A stretch of DNA of 64,000 nt from assembly GCF_006494815.1 (NCBI RefSeq), contig NZ_CP041091.1, forward strand, positions 496,001-560,000, in the 5' to 3' direction. Made by a program: the position numbers and the translations under genes. Position 1 is the stretch's first letter, and the number at the start of each line of letters is the position of its first letter. The notes beneath the pieces are model-generated. The model made no database searches. It was given only the letters and a program-made list of their open reading frames with translations, and was not told where the DNA came from. Positions 37,606 to 46,283 of this stretch are shown here, one piece after another. The DNA comes from Nocardioides sambongensis (GTDB lineage Bacteria > Actinomycetota > Actinomycetes > Propionibacteriales > Nocardioidaceae).

Positions 37606-39729
37606 ATGCGAGCCAGGGAGCCGGACCAGCAGGGATACGTCGAGCGCGACGGCCTGCGGATCGGCTACGAGACCTTCAACGACGCGGGCGCCGCCGGGCC
37701 GACGGTGGTGTTCGCGCCGATCGACCCGATCGTGCACAGCCGCGCCTGGAAGGCCCAGGTCCCCTACCTGGCCCAGCACTTCCGGGTGGTCACCATCGAC
37801 CCGCGCGGCAACGGCCGCTCGGACCGGCCCACCGATCCGGGCGCCTACGACGACGCCGCGTTCGTCGGCGACACGGTGGCGGTGATGGACGCCCTGCACG
37901 TCGAGCGCGCCGTGCTGGTCGGGATCTGCCTCAGCGCCTGGCAGGCCCTGCTGACGGCGTCGGCGCACCCCGACCGGGTGCTGGGAGTGGTCGCCGTCGC
38001 TCCGTGGATCCGCGACGAGACGCCACCGTTGCCCGATCGGCTGGCGGCGGTGGAACGCTTCGACGACGAGCTGGCCTCCTACGAGGGCTGGTTCACGATG
38101 AACCGGCACTACTGGCGGGACAACTGGCCGTCGTACGCGGCGTTCTTCTTCGCACAGATGCTCCCCGAGCCGCACTCGACCAAGCAGCTCGAGGACGTCG
38201 TCGGGTTCGCGTGTGAGACCGACGCCGCCTGCATGATCGCCGAGCACCACGCCGCGCGGTGGACCGAGGACCCCGACGAGGCGGCCGCCCTGCTGCGGGA
38301 GATCGACCGGCCGGTGCTGGTGATCCAGGGGACCGAGGACCGCTGCCAGCCGCAGGCGCGGATGCAGGGGCTGGCCGAGCTGACCGGGGCCGAGCACCTG
38401 GTCCTCGACGGAGCCGGTCACCTGCCGATGGCGCGCGATCCGGTGGTGATCAACCGTGCGATCAAGCGCTTCGTGGACCGGGTCACCCACGCGACGCCTC
38501 CGCCCCGGCGGTGGACCCGCCCGCGAGACCGGCGGCCCCGGGTGCTCTACCTGAGCTCGCCGATTGGGCTGGGGCACGTTCGGCGTGACCTGGCGATCGC
38601 GGACGCGATGCGGGAGCAGCGGCCCGACCTGGAGGTGCAGTGGCTGACCCAGTCGCCGGTCGTGGACTTCCTGGAACGGCGCGGCGAGCTGGTCCACCCG
38701 GCCTCACGGCTCCTGGCCAGCGAGTCGGGCCACTTCGAGGCGGAGGCCGGCGAGCACGATCTCCACGCGTTCGACGCGGTGCGTCGGATGGACGAGGTGC
38801 AGGTCAACAACTTCATGGTCTTCGACGACCTGGTCGAGCGGGAGGAGTTCGACCTCTGGGTCGGTGACGAGGCCTGGGACCTGGACCACTTCCTGCACGA
38901 GAATCCAGGGCTCAAGCGCGCGCCCTTCGTCTGGATGACCGACTTCGTCGGCTGGGTACCGATGGCGGACGGCGGTGACCGCGAGGAGTTCCTGACCTCC
39001 GACTACAACGCGGAGATGGTGGAGCACGTGGCCCGCTTCCCCGCCCTGCGGGACCGTTCGGTCTTCGTCGGCGACCCCGGCGACGTGGTCGACCTGCCCC
39101 TGGGGCCCGGGCTGCCCGGCATCCGCGAGTGGACGGAGGCGCACTACGACTTCACCGGCTACGTGATGGGCAGGAGACCGGACCCCTCCCGGCGCGCCGA
39201 GCTGCGGGATCGGCTCGGGTACGCCGACGACGAGGTCGTCTGCCTGGTCAGCGTCGGTGGCTCCGGGGTCGGCGCACCGCTGCTGCGACGTGTCGTCGCG
39301 GCCCACGCCGAGGCGGGGCGCCACATCGACGGTCTGCGGATGGTGGTGGTGACCGGGCCGCGGATCCCGCCCGAGTCGCTCGACGTCCCGCCCGGGGTGG
39401 AGGTCCACGGCTTCCTGCCCGACCTCGACCTGCACCACGCCGCCTGCGACGTGGCCGTGGTCCAGGGCGGGCTCGGCACGACCATGGAGCTGACCGCGGC
39501 AGGCCGCCCCTTCCTCTACTTCCCGCTCGCGCACCACTTCGAGCAGCAGGTGCACGTGCGGCACCGGCTGGAGCGGCACCGGGCGGGCCGCGCCCTGGAC
39601 TATCAAACGGCTGACCCCGGCCTGATCGCGGACGAGCTGGCCACTGCGCTGAGGACGCCGACCGACTACCTGCCGGTGCCGAGTGGCGGCGCCGACCGCG
39701 CGGCGCGGCTGGTCACCGAGCTGCTCTGA
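37606..39729 (+). CDS. Alpha/beta hydrolase fused to a glycosyltransferase
   Basis: A 707-residue two-domain protein. Residues about 1-295 are an alpha/beta hydrolase: DPRGNGRSDRP, the nucleophile elbow VLVGICLSAWQAL, VLVIQGTEDRCQP (acid) and GAGHLPM (His). The elbow reads Gly-Ile-Cys-Leu-Ser, so Cys occupies the usual Ser position. After an Arg/Pro linker, residues about 310-707 form a GT-B glycosyltransferase (PIGLGHVRRDLAIADAM; acceptor-sugar loop VVQGGLGTTMELTAAGRPFLYFP). No frame break separates the halves, so this is a true fusion. It is divergent from a methyltransferase; a natural-product or glycolipid tailoring role is inference. Confidence 0.82.
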   Translation: MRAREPDQQGYVERDGLRIGYETFNDAGAAGPTVVFAPIDPIVHSRAWKAQVPYLAQHFRVVTIDPRGNGRSDRPTDPGAYDDAAFVGDTVAVMDALHVERAVLVGICLSAWQALLTASAHPDRVLGVVAVAPWIRDETPPLPDRLAAVERFDDELASYEGWFTMNRHYWRDNWPSYAAFFFAQMLPEPHSTKQLEDVVGFACETDAACMIAEHHAARWTEDPDEAAALLREIDRPVLVIQGTEDRCQPQARMQGLAELTGAEHLVLDGAGHLPMARDPVVINRAIKRFVDRVTHATPPPRRWTRPRDRRPRVLYLSSPIGLGHVRRDLAIADAMREQRPDLEVQWLTQSPVVDFLERRGELVHPASRLLASESGHFEAEAGEHDLHAFDAVRRMDEVQVNNFMVFDDLVEREEFDLWVGDEAWDLDHFLHENPGLKRAPFVWMTDFVGWVPMADGGDREEFLTSDYNAEMVEHVARFPALRDRSVFVGDPGDVVDLPLGPGLPGIREWTEAHYDFTGYVMGRRPDPSRRAELRDRLGYADDEVVCLVSVGGSGVGAPLLRRVVAAHAEAGRHIDGLRMVVVTGPRIPPESLDVPPGVEVHGFLPDLDLHHAACDVAVVQGGLGTTMELTAAGRPFLYFPLAHHFEQQVHVRHRLERHRAGRALDYQTADPGLIADELATALRTPTDYLPVPSGGADRAARLVTELL

Positions 39730-39836
39730 GGGGATCCGGGTGCAGCCCGGTGAGCCGGGCCGTAGTGGTGTTGGCTCGTGGTGGTGGCTCGAGTCGGGGA
39801 GCGAGCCGATCTCGCTGGGGGGTTCGACCCTGTCTC

Positions 39837-41111
39837 TCAGGTTCGTCGGTGGTAGCGGTGGTCGCCGTTGGGGAGTCGGGTGGTGGTGTAGGTGGGGTCG
39901 TGTTCGCGGTGGTGGTGGAAGGAGCAGAGCAACACCCCGTCGGCGAGGTCGGTCTTCCCGCCTTTCGACCAGGGGTCCAGATGATGGGCCTCGCACCAGC
40001 GGGCTGGGATGGTGCAACCCTCGCCGCGACACGTCTTGTCCCGCAGCCGTAGCGCGGTGCGTTGGGCTGTGGTGAACAGCCGGCGGGATCTGCCGAGGTC
40101 GAGGACTTCGGACTTGCCGCCGAGGACGGCGGGGAGGATCTTGGCGGTGCAGGCCAGCCGGCGGGCTGCGTGGGCGCTGATCCGCTGCTCCCCGTCGGTG
40201 TCATGGCTGGGGTCGAGCAGCCCGGCCGTGCCGAGGTCGCGAGTGAGCTGGGTGTGGTCGATGGTGACGACCACGGTGGTGGCGTCCCCACCGTGGTCGG
40301 GCAGCTTCGCCGGGTCGAGGTGCTCCAACAGCGCCCCGAACGCGAGGCCGCGGGCGTGGTGCTGCGGCAGCCGCTCGGCGCCTGGGTCTTGTTGGCGGGG
40401 TGAGGTGAACGCATCCAAGTAGGTCGCAAGTCGTGCCGCGACCGGGTCGGGGACCAGGGCGGTGATCCGGGTCAGCCCGTCGCCCAGGGACCGGATCCGC
40501 AGGCTGGTCTTGGCGTGCGCGGCGGCCTCCAATGCGGCGAGGCGTTTGGCGTCTTCCTCTTCGGCGATCTCGGGGGCGACGACGTCGAGGATCCGGTCCG
40601 CGAGGCGGCGCAGCTCCCTCGGACCGAACCCACCCTCGGGCACGCCCTCACGTTCCCCGGTGCCGTACGCCACCAGATCGGCCTCAGCCCGCCGCCGCGC
40701 CTTGGTGTCGATCCGGGCCGGCAGGGCGTCCAGTCCGGTGGTGATCACCCGCGCCTGTTCCAGGGACAGTGCACCGCGGGCCATCGCCGCCCCCACCCGC
40801 GGCCAAGACTCGTCGATCGAGGTGGCGACCTTCGACTCCGCACGCAACCGGCCGGGGTCGGTGCCGGTCCGCAACGCCACCCACCCCGCGACATCCCGCG
40901 CCCCATGCGTCGAGGCGACATCGGCCGACGCGGCCAGGACCCGCATCCGCAGCTCCACGACCTGCGCCTCCAACGCGACCAACCCGCTCAGCAGCGCCTC
41001 GCGTTCGGGCATGGTGAGGAACCCGGGCTGACGCTCCGCGACCTCAGCCAACGCGTCTCGGCACGCCGCGACCGCCTCGCCCAGCGGGGTGCGGGTGCCG
41101 GTCAGCGACAT
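39837..41111 (-). CDS. DUF222/HNH endonuclease (13E12-repeat-family type)
   Basis: A 424-residue protein with a helical N-terminal DUF222 domain (residues about 20-320) and a C-terminal HNH nuclease: CRGEGCTIPARWCEAHHLDPW then LADGVLLCSFHHHREHD, with zinc-ligand cysteines and catalytic histidine. Such genes occur in multiple copies in actinobacteria, and in M. tuberculosis the 13E12 copies are LexA-controlled. Here a perfect SOS box lies 51 nt upstream. ATG 41111 has GGAAGG upstream. No phage or transposase neighbour is present, so it is a solitary DNA-damage-inducible nuclease or a domesticated element. Confidence 0.85.
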   Translation of the reverse strand: MSLTGTRTPLGEAVAACRDALAEVAERQPGFLTMPEREALLSGLVALEAQVVELRMRVLAASADVASTHGARDVAGWVALRTGTDPGRLRAESKVATSIDESWPRVGAAMARGALSLEQARVITTGLDALPARIDTKARRRAEADLVAYGTGEREGVPEGGFGPRELRRLADRILDVVAPEIAEEEDAKRLAALEAAAHAKTSLRIRSLGDGLTRITALVPDPVAARLATYLDAFTSPRQQDPGAERLPQHHARGLAFGALLEHLDPAKLPDHGGDATTVVVTIDHTQLTRDLGTAGLLDPSHDTDGEQRISAHAARRLACTAKILPAVLGGKSEVLDLGRSRRLFTTAQRTALRLRDKTCRGEGCTIPARWCEAHHLDPWSKGGKTDLADGVLLCSFHHHREHDPTYTTTRLPNGDHRYHRRT

Positions 41112-41406
41112 CGGGAGAACCTTCCGAGACAGGTGCAGCAGATGCCCTGATTCTACGCGAACTCGAACACCAGTTCGACCCCTGCCGAGAGGTTTGTGTA
41201 ACCGTTCTTGCAGGTCAGAGCCTGTTTTCCACAGTCGACCGGGTCCTGACTGGCTGGCCGTGGTGCTCGTGATGCTCGAGGGAGCCCGCTTCACTCGGGG
41301 CCACGCCGACAGCCCGCCCGCTTGTCGCGATGGGGTCGCCGAGCTCGCCGTGGTGCGGCAGCACCAGCAGCCGTAGCCGTCATTTCGAACCGCCCCGCGG
41401 TCCGGC
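41112..41406. other. 295-bp intergenic region
   Basis: The left half is the SOS-controlled promoter of the HNH gene. The right half follows the SARP regulator's stop; no gene or clear terminator was seen in it. Confidence 0.6.
41163..41178 (-). promoter_or_regulatory. LexA (SOS) box of the HNH gene
   Basis: TCGAACACCAGTTCGA is an exact match to the mycobacterial-type consensus TCGAAC-N4-GTTCGA. It overlaps the -35 position of a likely minus-strand promoter whose -10 is TAGAAT at 41155-41150, ideal for repression. Confidence 0.85.
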
Positions 41407-44400
41407 TCAGAGCCGGTCGGCCCGCGCCCGGATCGACGCCCACGACCCGGCCACCGCCGAGCTCAGGTCGTCCAGCCGGTGCCGGGCGAGCAGGTAGGCG
41501 TCCGCCCCGATCACCCAGGCGCCGCCCGCCGGGCACTGCACCGCGTCCAACCCGGCCCGCGCCGCTACGAGCTCGTCGGTCGATCCGGTCGCGGCGGCGA
41601 CCACGGCGCGGCAGACCAGGCCACCGGCCGCCGGCATCCGCGGGTCGGCCCCCGCCAGCCCGCTGCGGGCGATGGACTCGGCCTCCTCCCGGTCGCCGGT
41701 CTCGAGCAGGGTCGCCGCCAGCAGCCCGGCCGCCGTGGCGTGCCACCACGGGTGCAGCGCGGGCGAGGTCGCGGCCAGCGCTTCGCGACCGACGCGCCGG
41801 GCCGCGTCCGGGTCGCCGGCGAGGCGCGCGAACCAGGCGTCGTACGCGCGCAGGTAGCCGGCGTAGGCGCCGTAGCCGCTGCGCCGGTTGATCTGCGCCG
41901 CCTCCGCGACCGTCGCGTGCGCGTCCTCCCAGCGGTCCTCCGCGGCGGCGACGAAGGCGGACTCGAAGACGACCCACTGCAGCAGCCACTGGTCGCCGCT
42001 GGTCCGGACCAGCGACTCCAGCTCGGTCACCACGGTCCGCAACCGATCGGCGTCTCCGAGATGGAAGAGCACCGTCTTGAGGCCGTCCAGGGCACGGATC
42101 ACGCCGTCCCGGGACCGTGCCGCGCGCGCCCGCGCGAGACCTCGCTCCGCCTGGGCGAGCGCGGTCGCCAGGTGCAACCGGCCGGCTTCGAGGATCACCA
42201 TCCTGCCGGTGAAGTCGGCTTCGGCACGCCGGTCGCCGATCTCGGCCGCGATCGCCAGCCCGGCCTCCAGCGGCGCGGTCAGCTCGTCGGGGGGTAGGCG
42301 CAGCGCGACGGCGGCATCACCTCCGCGCGCTCGCAGCGCGGCCATCTCCAGGCGCCGGTCGCCGTCGGCGCGGGCGAGGTCGAGTGCGGCGTCGACGTCG
42401 GCCAAGACCCGTTCATACAGCGCTTGGGCGTCGTGGGCCGTGCTGCGCGCGAGGTGGGCACGCGCCCGGGTGGAGGCCGGGGCGGGGACGCCGAGCGCTC
42501 GGTCGAGCAGTTCGAGCGCGTCGTCCACGGCGGCGCGGCGCAGGGTGGACTCCCCGGCGAGCAGCCACCCGAGGGCCGCCCGCGAATCGTCCCCGGCGGC
42601 GTGGGCGTGTTCGGCCATCACCTCCGGCTGTTGTGCGGTCAGGTCGGCGGCCCGTCGGTGGTAGGCGACCGCCAGGGCAGGCGGCAGCGCATCGTGGACG
42701 CACACCTGGATCAGGTCATTGGCGAACTCGTACTGGTGGTCGCTGCGCAGCAGCAGGCAGACCCGGACCAGCTCCTCGCAGGCGCGGGTGGCGGCGACCT
42801 CGGAGGTCTCGGCGAGTGCGGCGACCTGCACCGGGTCGATCCGCCGGCGCAGCACGGAGGCGGTCTCGACGACCTGCCGCGTCGGCGGTTCGAGCCGCTC
42901 GACCCGGGCCAGCACGGCGGCGGCGAGGGACGCCGGCACACCGGTGTCGCCGTGGGCGAGAGCCCGCAACGACTCGACGACGCTCAACGCGTGACCCGCC
43001 GTCCGGGACATCACCTGGTCGGCGTGCACCGTCAGTCCGGCGCGTGCAGCCAGCGCCTCCACCGCCGACCGGGGGAGCGGACCAACCGGCAGCACCGTGG
43101 CGCGGTCGAGGAGGCCGGTGACGACGTGGTCCTCCTCCGCGCGCACCGCTGCGACGAGCAGCACGCTGACCCCGGCCAGCCTCCGGGCGAGGTAGCCGAG
43201 CAGGTCGATCGTCGCCGAGCCACCGTCGTGCAGGTCGTCGATGGTCAACAGGACCGGACGGTCGACCGACAGCCGGCGCAGCGCGGCGAGCACCGCCTCG
43301 TAGGCCCGCCGCCGCTGGTGCTCGGCCTCGATGGCGAGCGCCGGCCCCCGACCGACCAACGGAGCGAGGTCGGGGACCAGAGCGGTCCAGGCGGCCTCGT
43401 GGCCGGTGACCAGACCGACCAGGCGAGCCGCCGGGACCTCCGTCAGCACCGGCCGCAGCGCGTCCAGGAAGGGTTGCAGGAAGAGCGATCGCTCCACCGG
43501 GTGGCAGCGGCCGCCGAGGACCAGGCCCCCGGTGTCGCGGGCCAGCGCGACAGCGGCCTCCAGGAGCCGGGTCTTGCCGATCCCGGCCTCGCCCCGGACC
43601 AGCACCAGCCGTCCGGCCTCGGCATCGGCGAGACTCGCCCATGCCCGCTCGAGGACCGCGAGCTCATCGCCCCGCCCGACCAGCGCTGGCCCGGTCGGGT
43701 GTGCCCGACCGGTCGACTCGGGGGTGAGTGCCTGCTCCCGCAGCACTGCCGCGTGCAATGCCGCCGTCTCCTGGTCCGGCAGCGTGCCGAGCTCCTCGCG
43801 CAGACGCCGGAGGAGGTCGTCGTGCGCGGCCAGAGCGGCGCTGGGACGGCCGTCCGCGACCAGGGCCCGGATCAGGTCCCGCACCGCGCGCTCGTCGAGC
43901 GGGTCCGCCGCCACCGCGTCCGCGGCGACCGCGGCGGCCTGACCGGTCTCGAGCGGCAGCAGGGCCGCGGTCAGCCGGTGCCGCGCCGCGCGCCGCAGCT
44001 CGTCGGCCTCCCGGCGTACCGCCTGCACCCATGCCGCGTCCTCCTCGTCGACCAGGGCCGGTTGGTCGCCGAGCAGGTCCAGGGCGGCCCGGGCCGCGGT
44101 GGCGGCGAGCAGCGGCTCACCCGCGGCCTCCCGGCCGGCCGCCTCGGCGAGCAACCGCTCGGCCTCGTCGAGGTCGAGCGTCCAGCCGCCGTCGGGGTCC
44201 AGCCCGTAGGCGCCCGCACCGCCGACCAGTACGCCGGGGCCCAGCCGACGCCGCGCCCGGCTGACCAGGGTGGCGACGTTGGCCGCGGGGTCCACCGGCG
44301 CGGCCTCCGGCCAGAGCACCTCGACGATCCGGTCCAGCCCGATCGGGGCTCCCCGCCCGGCGGCCAGCAGCGCGATCAGGGTGCGCGCCTTCCGGGAGCC

Positions 44401-44475
44401 CAGCGCCTGCCCCCGCACGGCGCCCTCGTCGAGATCGATCGCGAGCGCGGAGGCCAGTCGGATCCGCACCGCCAT
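41407..44475 (-). CDS. Large SARP-type (BTAD + AAA/STAND) transcriptional regulator
   Basis: A 1022-residue regulator. An OmpR-like winged helix (residues about 1-90, SRKARTLIALLAAGRGAPIGLDRIVEVLW) is followed by a bacterial transcriptional activation domain (about 100-245), then an ATPase with Walker A VRGEAGIGKTRLL and Walker B VLLTIDDLHDGG, and a long TPR-like helical C-terminus. This is AfsR-like architecture, found in regulators of secondary metabolism or stress. No biosynthetic cluster is adjacent, although the methyltransferase and hydrolase-glycosyltransferase fusion are within 4 kb. ATG 44475 is the start. Confidence 0.85.
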   Translation of the reverse strand: MAVRIRLASALAIDLDEGAVRGQALGSRKARTLIALLAAGRGAPIGLDRIVEVLWPEAAPVDPAANVATLVSRARRRLGPGVLVGGAGAYGLDPDGGWTLDLDEAERLLAEAAGREAAGEPLLAATAARAALDLLGDQPALVDEEDAAWVQAVRREADELRRAARHRLTAALLPLETGQAAAVAADAVAADPLDERAVRDLIRALVADGRPSAALAAHDDLLRRLREELGTLPDQETAALHAAVLREQALTPESTGRAHPTGPALVGRGDELAVLERAWASLADAEAGRLVLVRGEAGIGKTRLLEAAVALARDTGGLVLGGRCHPVERSLFLQPFLDALRPVLTEVPAARLVGLVTGHEAAWTALVPDLAPLVGRGPALAIEAEHQRRRAYEAVLAALRRLSVDRPVLLTIDDLHDGGSATIDLLGYLARRLAGVSVLLVAAVRAEEDHVVTGLLDRATVLPVGPLPRSAVEALAARAGLTVHADQVMSRTAGHALSVVESLRALAHGDTGVPASLAAAVLARVERLEPPTRQVVETASVLRRRIDPVQVAALAETSEVAATRACEELVRVCLLLRSDHQYEFANDLIQVCVHDALPPALAVAYHRRAADLTAQQPEVMAEHAHAAGDDSRAALGWLLAGESTLRRAAVDDALELLDRALGVPAPASTRARAHLARSTAHDAQALYERVLADVDAALDLARADGDRRLEMAALRARGGDAAVALRLPPDELTAPLEAGLAIAAEIGDRRAEADFTGRMVILEAGRLHLATALAQAERGLARARAARSRDGVIRALDGLKTVLFHLGDADRLRTVVTELESLVRTSGDQWLLQWVVFESAFVAAAEDRWEDAHATVAEAAQINRRSGYGAYAGYLRAYDAWFARLAGDPDAARRVGREALAATSPALHPWWHATAAGLLAATLLETGDREEAESIARSGLAGADPRMPAAGGLVCRAVVAAATGSTDELVAARAGLDAVQCPAGGAWVIGADAYLLARHRLDDLSSAVAGSWASIRARADRL

Positions 44476-44557
44476 CCGGTCTCCTCTCCCGCCGGTCCCA
44501 TGCTGCCGCGCCGGAAGGGAGACGTACAGGTCCGCCCGTTCCCGCCTCCGCGTGAAT

Positions 44558-45438
44558 CTAGGCTGAGCCGGCGGCGGCGCCTCGCGGCCGTCCCGCACTC
44601 GCGAGGAGCAGGTCGCAGGCGCCGATCAGCCGCTCGCGCAGCACCGCGCCGCGCTCGGCGAACCCGCGCTGCTGCGCCACGTACTCCTGCTTGCCGTCGG
44701 GGTCTCGATCCGGATCGGGTCGAAACCCAGGTCGGTCAGGTCGTACGGCGCCGCCCGCATGTCCATCGTCCGGATCTCCCAGGCCAGCTCGAAGCAGTCG
44801 GCCACCAGATCGGAGGAGACCAGCGGGGAGAGCCGGAAGGCGTGCTTGTAGAGGTCCATCCCGGCGTGCAGGCAACCGGGCTGCTCGAAGTCGGCGCGGT
44901 CGTCGCGGCCGGGGGCGAGGACGTTGAGCGGCCGCGCCGGCTCGGTGAAGAAGCGGTAGGCGTCGAAGTGGGAGCACACCACGCGGTGGCGCTCCACCAC
45001 CTCGTCGGTCGCCGCCGAGCCCAGGCGCAGCGGCCAGGCGTTGTGCCGCAGCTGGTCCGCGGTCTGCCGGTAGACCATCGCCCACTCGTGCAGACCGAAG
45101 CAGCCCAGGTGCGGGCTCCGGCCGGCGGTGGCCGTCATCAGGTTCCGCAGCTGGCGCAGCAGACGGAGCCGGTCGACGAGGTGGGCCTCGGACACCGTGC
45201 CGGCGTCGTACCCGTTGAGGGCGTCGTACTCGGGGGCGTCGGCGAGGCCCACGCCGTACCCGGGGTGCCAGCGGCGGAGCTGTGCCGGCCGGAAGGAGTA
45301 GTAGGTGAAGAGGAAGTCGTGCACCGGGTGCCGGACCCTCGCCTCCCGGCGGGCCAGGTGCGGCGCGACGTAGGCGTCGATCCGGGCCGCGTGTGACGCG
45401 GCCCGCGCCTGCCAGTCCTCGCGCTGCAGCACCTCCAC
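44558..45438 (-). CDS. 3-methyladenine DNA glycosylase-like protein (one apparent frameshift)
   Basis: About 293 residues after repair. Sequence features HPVHDFLFTYYSFRPAQLRRWHPG and LGCFGLHEWAMVYR match an actinobacterial family commonly annotated as 3-methyladenine DNA glycosylase, but no helix-hairpin-helix motif or catalytic Asp of AlkA type is visible, so the name is tentative. The frame breaks at GGGG 44699-44702; one added base gives ETPDGKQEYVAQQRGF and a normal end. It is divergent from the FAH-family gene with only 32 nt between starts. Confidence 0.55.
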
Positions 45439-45458
45439 GGTCGACCAGGGTAGGTCGA

Positions 45459-45470
45459 TAGGCTGCGGGG
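45459..45470 (+). promoter_or_regulatory. -10 box of the FAH/gltX operon
   Basis: TAGGCT (45459-45464) lies 6 nt before GTG 45471. The promoter occupies the divergent gap with the glycosylase-like gene. Confidence 0.4.
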
Positions 45471-46283
45471 GTGCGCATCGCCAGATTCACCACGGGAGAA
45501 GAACCGACCTTCGGCGTGATCACCGGAGAGCTCGACGAATACGGGCAGCTCGGTGACGACGCCCGGGTCGTGGCGCTCGCCGGAGACCCCCTGTACGTCG
45601 GCGTCAAGCTGCTCGAGCAGGAGTACCGGCTGGACCAGGTGCGCCTGCTCGCGCCGGTGCTGCCACGCAGCAAGGTCGTCGGGATCGGCAAGAACTACGC
45701 CGCCCACGCGGCCGAGATGGACTCGGAGGTGCCGCCCGAGCCGTTGATGTTCCTCAAGCCGAACACCAGCGTGATCGGCCCGGGGGACACGATCTACTAC
45801 CCGCGTCAGTCCCAGCAGGTCGACTTCGAGGGCGAGGTCGCCGTGGTGATCGGGCGGATCTGCCGCGACGTCCCCGCCGAGAAGGCGACCGACGTCATCT
45901 ACGGCTACACGATCGCCAACGACGTCACCGCCCGCGACCTGCAACGCTCCGACGTCCAGTTCACCCGGGCCAAGGGGTTCGACTCCTTCTGCCCGCTCGG
46001 CCCCTGGATCGAGACCGACCTGGACCCGGCCGACTTCAGCGCCGGCCGCGCGGTCCAGACCTATCTCAACGGGGACCTGAAGCAGGACGGCACGACCGCC
46101 GACATGACCTACGACATCCCCGCCCTGATCGCGCATGTGTCGGCGGCGATGACGCTGCTGCCGGGCGACGTGATCCTCACCGGCACGCCGGAGGGCGTCG
46201 GACCGATGCAGATCGACGACGAGGTCGAGGTGTCCGTCGCCGGCCTCGGCTCGCTGACCAACAAGGTGGAAGCACGCGCATGA
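45471..46283 (+). CDS. Fumarylacetoacetate hydrolase-family protein
   Basis: A 270-residue enzyme of the FAH superfamily. [16 protein letters not shown], the metal-binding glutamates of [26 protein letters not shown] and [10 protein letters not shown] are intact. Members include 2-hydroxyhepta-2,4-diene-1,7-dioate isomerase, acylpyruvases and oxaloacetate decarboxylases; specificity is not visible. It overlaps gltX by ATGA, a conserved pairing in actinobacteria, which argues for a housekeeping (perhaps acylpyruvate/oxaloacetate clearing) role. Confidence 0.88.
   Translation: MRIARFTTGEEPTFGVITGELDEYGQLGDDARVVALAGDPLYVGVKLLEQEYRLDQVRLLAPVLPRSKVVGIGKNYAAHAAEMDSEVPPEPLMFLKPNTSVIGPGDTIYYPRQSQQVDFEGEVAVVIGRICRDVPAEKATDVIYGYTIANDVTARDLQRSDVQFTRAKGFDSFCPLGPWIETDLDPADFSAGRAVQTYLNGDLKQDGTTADMTYDIPALIAHVSAAMTLLPGDVILTGTPEGVGPMQIDDEVEVSVAGLGSLTNKVEARA

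Noticed and set aside
39837..41111. HNH gene as part of a prophage or restriction system
   Set aside because: No terminase, capsid, integrase or methylase partner adjoins; DUF222 plus a LexA box point to the 13E12 family.
42424..45396. 990-codon plus-strand frame opposite the SARP regulator
   Set aside because: Low-complexity translation, spans two well-supported minus-strand genes, no ribosome site or family similarity.
44558..45438. AlkA-type glycosylase catalytic motif in the 3-methyladenine glycosylase-like protein
   Set aside because: No helix-hairpin-helix or catalytic Asp could be found, so only the tentative family name is kept.
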